The position numbers and the translations under genes were made by a program. The notes under the pieces were generated by a model. The model did not search any database. It was given only the letters and a program-made list of their open reading frames with translations, and was not told the origin of the DNA. Shown piece after piece: positions 31,331 through 34,302 of a stretch of 34,302 nt of DNA. Origin of the DNA: Chromera velia. Taxonomy: Eukaryota > Sar > Chromeraceae. The DNA lies in NCBI GenBank assembly GCA_018398765.1, contig JAHBMJ010000869.1, positions 5,001-39,302 on the forward strand, given 5' to 3'. Numbering within the stretch: the stretch's first letter is position 1; each line of letters opens with the position of its first letter.

Positions 31331-31339
31331 GTAAAGGTG

Positions 31340-33317
31340 AAGCCTGCACGCTTGCCCTGACCCCACCCCCTGCCAGACAGACGAGCAGAGGACAGAGACT
31401 GGGAACCCCTCCGAGGGTCCCTCTTCCTCTCCACTTTCCGTTCTTCCAGGCAGACCTATCTGCTTCCTCACACCTCATGGCTCTGGTAAATGACTGGGGG
31501 CCTGAATCCTTCCTCACCTTGTCGTCCAACCTTCCTCCAGTAGACCTGACAGGCATGATAGAGGGGTCTTCCCAGGCCTCCCTCGTGAAACATGCTATCG
31601 AAAAACCCTTTGGGGCAGGCTCTTTCTCCTTCTCCTGCTTCTGAGGCAAGACAGTGTCTCCAGTACCTGCGGGCCCCAGCCGGAGTCCCCCCAACCTCGC
31701 CTCAAAATCCTCATCATCAGAATCCTCATCCTCAGAACCTTCTCCACAAGTGGACATAATCCAAGCACTCGTCTCCCCGTCCAACTTATCCCCCTCTGTC
31801 ATGCTTGCAATAAGAGAGGGAGGCTCGCTGTCGGTGATATCCCCACCCAGGGGATCTTCCACTCCTGTAACGTCTTCTATGCCCACCAGGATCTCATCCG
31901 TAGGTCCCTCCACTCGCTTTTCCTGTGGAGCTCCCGAAGGAGCGGCTTTGGCAAGACAAGAGGACAAAGCTGAAGAGGAAGACGGCTCTCCTGCCTCAAC
32001 CTTAGGTTGGAAGTCCTTTCCCAGCAGCTCCACTGACTGTTTTGCTGCCGATTCCTCAGAATTTTCCTCCGAGGCCTTAGGCTCGTCCTTTTCCTTCTCT
32101 GCTGCCTCGTCTCTGTCGCTTCCCTTATCTTTGGAAAAGAGCTTTCCCAGTCCGACCTTTCGGAGCTAGACTTCGTCGGTGATAGCCTGCAGAGCGGCAG
32201 AAAAAACAAAATCACCTCTCATCTCGAAACGAGGCCCCAACTGCCTCTTTCTAACTCTTGAGCGCTTCCCATCCATGTCAATCTCTCCAACTTTGAACTT
32301 GAGGGGGTCATAGGAGTTGACATCGGGCTTAAGAGTAGCAAACTCACATGACTTAGCGTCATGTGAGTCTTTTAGGAGGGCGACCAGCTTCTTTCCTCCC
32401 TAAGGGGTGTTTTAGACCGCAACACATATTGGTTTGCTCTCGGGTGGAGCGTCGTCGTACGTCGAGAACTCCAACGTACCCATGCTGAGCACCCCCTGCT
32501 CCCGCAGTGGGATGTTGCCTGCAGATCTGGATACGACTGCCCCTCCCGGCAGTTTATCTCCCACCACAGGTCTACCCTCATCGTCAGAGTCAACCTGAAC
32601 GGCGGACTCGTACCCCTTCTCATCGTCTGCATCTACACCGGAACGCCTTCTCCTTCCTCCTCGTACTCTTTTCCTTCTTCCTGACGATGGGCCTTTATTC
32701 CAGTCCGTGTAAGCAAACTCCTCCCCCGATGCCGCCCCAGGTGAGAGGTCCCCCCCTCGCCCTTGTGCATCTGGAGAGTCAGGAGGAAAACTTTCCTCCC
32801 CACCCCCACTCCCACTGTCCTTCCTGCTGTTGCCAGATCTTCTTGAGCCTCCGGGCCCTAGTGGCTGGTCGTCATCATCGTCCCAACAGTGGTGGGGTGG
32901 CTGTCCAGAGTGGTGCTCCTCCCCAGAGGACTCTTTGCCTTCTTCCTCCTCCTTTTCCTTTAGCTCTTCCTCTTGTGCGCCTGCCTCCTTCTCCGCTCCC
33001 CCAGTGTTCGACTCGATCGACATATGAGGGGGGGTCTTCGCTCCTTCATCTCCCTAAACATCTACGTCAACCCTTTCCTTCCAGTTGTCCGATGGACGGA
33101 CATGTGCGGTGGGGTCCTCACCCACCTCTACAGCCTCTCTCTCCTCAGTCTTGTAGTGAAACTCCAGGAGGTGCCCTTGCACCTTGCAGTGGTACTTACT
33201 CAGGCAGTAAGCATAATAGAGGGCCTCGCCAGGGTTAAACTCCTGGAGGACGAACACGTTCTGTTTGCCCCTCCTCTCTCTCTTCACATTGAGGACCTTG
33301 AGGTACCTCTTGTTCAC
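31340..33317 (-). pseudogene. Acidic low-complexity linker between integrase and reverse transcriptase
   Basis: One frame runs through this stretch with stops at about 33,054, 32,412, 32,400 and 32,168. It is dominated by Glu, Asp, Ser and Gly. Such long acidic linkers are variable in copia elements. No domain is recognised. Confidence 0.5.
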
Positions 33318-33335
33318 CTAGTCCTCTCCATACTT

Positions 33336-33692
33336 TTAATGATGTCTCACCTGAGCTGCCCTGGGATCAGGATTCAGAGTTCTGTCCTGCACGGTGGAGG
33401 CGTCAGAAGCCGGATAAAATTCTAGCTCCAGCATGTGCTGCCTTGACAGCAAACCTATCGTCTGGCCCACCAGCTCCCACTTTCCGAGTCCAGTCCTCAT
33501 GTTGTATCCGACAATCCAGTAAATACCTTCTTGTTTAGTCCATTGGGGGGCCTTATAATTGAGGTGCGCCACCTTCCAAGGGAGCTGTCCAGCACGTTTC
33601 CCTCTGTAGGATGCGGAAGCTATCATGAACGCCTCGCAGAACTTTGTCTGAAAATTTTGTGGGAAGAGGCTTGTGCCTTCATAAATGGACTT
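33336..33692 (-). pseudogene. Integrase C-terminal region (copia fragment)
   Basis: The segment with F-C-E-A-F-M-I-A-S, then PWKVAHLNYKAP and GIYWIVGYN resembles the end of copia integrases, where a W-x-EA helix is followed by the P-F-G-like and G-x-x-VGY strands. Two stops (TAA and TAG) follow at about 33,335 and 33,319 before the same frame continues. Confidence 0.6.
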
Positions 33693-34302
33693 TTGCCCTC
33701 AAGTCGGACCTGGATATATATGATACTAGATACAATTCTTTGATAGAATAGAAAACACTTAATTCAAGTCATTTTGGAAGTAAATTTTAATCTAGTTATA
33801 GGTAACACAGCTTGGTATGCATGGTAAATTTATATATTGAAATGAAATTCTGATTACAATTTCTGAACCAATGATAACCAGGTCTTAAATGTTTTTTCCC
33901 CAACGATATAACATTATATACATATTTTGTTGTCAAAATTTTAAAAATCGGAACAATCATTCATTTTTTAAAAAATTAATCTCATATATACTTAATTCGC
34001 TAGTTAACTTATTGATACTGTCTAGCACTAGCTTGTAACTCTGGATCAAACAGTCGAGTCTGAGTTAACGAACAGCTAGATGAAAAACTAGATGAAAAAT
34101 TATAAATTTAATTATGAATAAAAAATTATGCAAAATTTAAAGTGCCACAAAAGAAGATATTGGAACAGTTTAATCAATCATACAGTAAATTGATTATATC
34201 AATCAATATGTTAACCTAGATGTAGACCTATCTGTAGATATAAACGATGGTGAAAACAAAATGAAGGATCATAAGCTAAATTACAAAGTCACTAAGTGTC
34301 TT
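33693..34302. other. AT-rich stretch, no gene seen
   Basis: Strongly AT-rich, with short tandem-like motifs such as GATGAAAAACTA (about 34,078-34,096) and ATCAAT. No open frame or RNA gene is recognisable. It may be a different insertion that truncated the copia element. Confidence 0.5.

Larger units (their letters stand above)
28620..33692 (-). pseudogene. Decayed, 5'-truncated Ty1/copia retrotransposon polyprotein
   Basis: Reading 5' to 3' on the minus strand the order is integrase C-terminal part, acidic linker, reverse transcriptase, RNase H, the order that defines Ty1/copia. Gag, protease and the integrase catalytic core are absent, and no upstream coding is seen beyond about 33,692. 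At least twelve in-frame stops, a frame change between about 31,330 and 31,480, another near 30,720, and a roughly 0.96-kb insertion at 29.37-30.33 kb show that it is not functional. Reading frames are described here as found, not repaired. Confidence 0.8.

Noticed and set aside
1-34302. tRNA, rRNA or CRISPR arrays
   Set aside because: By eye I found no cloverleaf with A and B boxes, no rRNA-like conserved blocks and no regularly spaced direct repeats with unique spacers. A covariance-model scan was not possible.

Overview
The window looks like nuclear DNA of an intron-rich protist. Coding exons are tiny (24-100 nt in the first gene), most 3' splice sites read TGCAG, microsatellites are abundant, and one gene carries AP2-like domains with apicomplexan-type spacing. 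A chromerid alga such as Chromera velia is my best guess. This is inferred from gene style only; no sequence search was run.

Layout. 1-10,146 (+): 3' part of a glycerol-3-phosphate / dihydroxyacetone-phosphate acyltransferase of the yeast SCT1/GPT2 type. I could thread 23 exons in one continuous frame encoding 414 residues to a TGA. Its 5' end lies off the left edge and its introns are swollen by GT, CT, CTTT and GTCA/GTCT microsatellites. 10,147-16,700: no gene I can support. This stretch holds simple repeats, a foldback element near 12.0-12.8 kb, purine tracts and one ambiguous base in a poly-C run. 16,735-19,005 (-): a 756-residue low-complexity nuclear-type protein with two AP2-like DNA-binding domains. 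19.0-20.06 kb: divergent intergenic region with a Z-DNA-prone tract. 20,057-21,517 (+): a two-exon class I SAM-dependent methyltransferase whose intron carries 82-bp tandem repeats. 22.2-22.85 kb: degenerate tandem repeats of roughly 200-230 bp. 23,015-24,228 (-): a three-exon MYND-type zinc-finger protein with very short introns.

From about 24.5 kb the DNA is mostly AT-rich and transposon-derived. It contains an inverted-repeat element near 24.7-25.1 kb and a 965-bp non-autonomous hAT-like element (26,718-27,682) with a perfect 8-bp target duplication. A decayed Ty1/copia polyprotein lies on the minus strand at about 28.6-33.7 kb. It has the order integrase end, acidic linker, reverse transcriptase, RNase H, and it is broken by stops, frameshifts and a roughly 0.96-kb insertion. 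The last 0.6 kb is AT-rich with no gene seen.

The four host genes show no shared pathway: one makes lysophosphatidate for glycerolipids, and the others are a putative transcription factor, a methyltransferase and a putative scaffold or regulatory protein. The most unusual signal is in the acyltransferase gene. Several microsatellites begin exactly at a 5' splice site (GTCA/GTCT units) or end exactly at a 3' splice site ((TC)n-(TG)n-CAG), as if repeats grew out of the splice signals.
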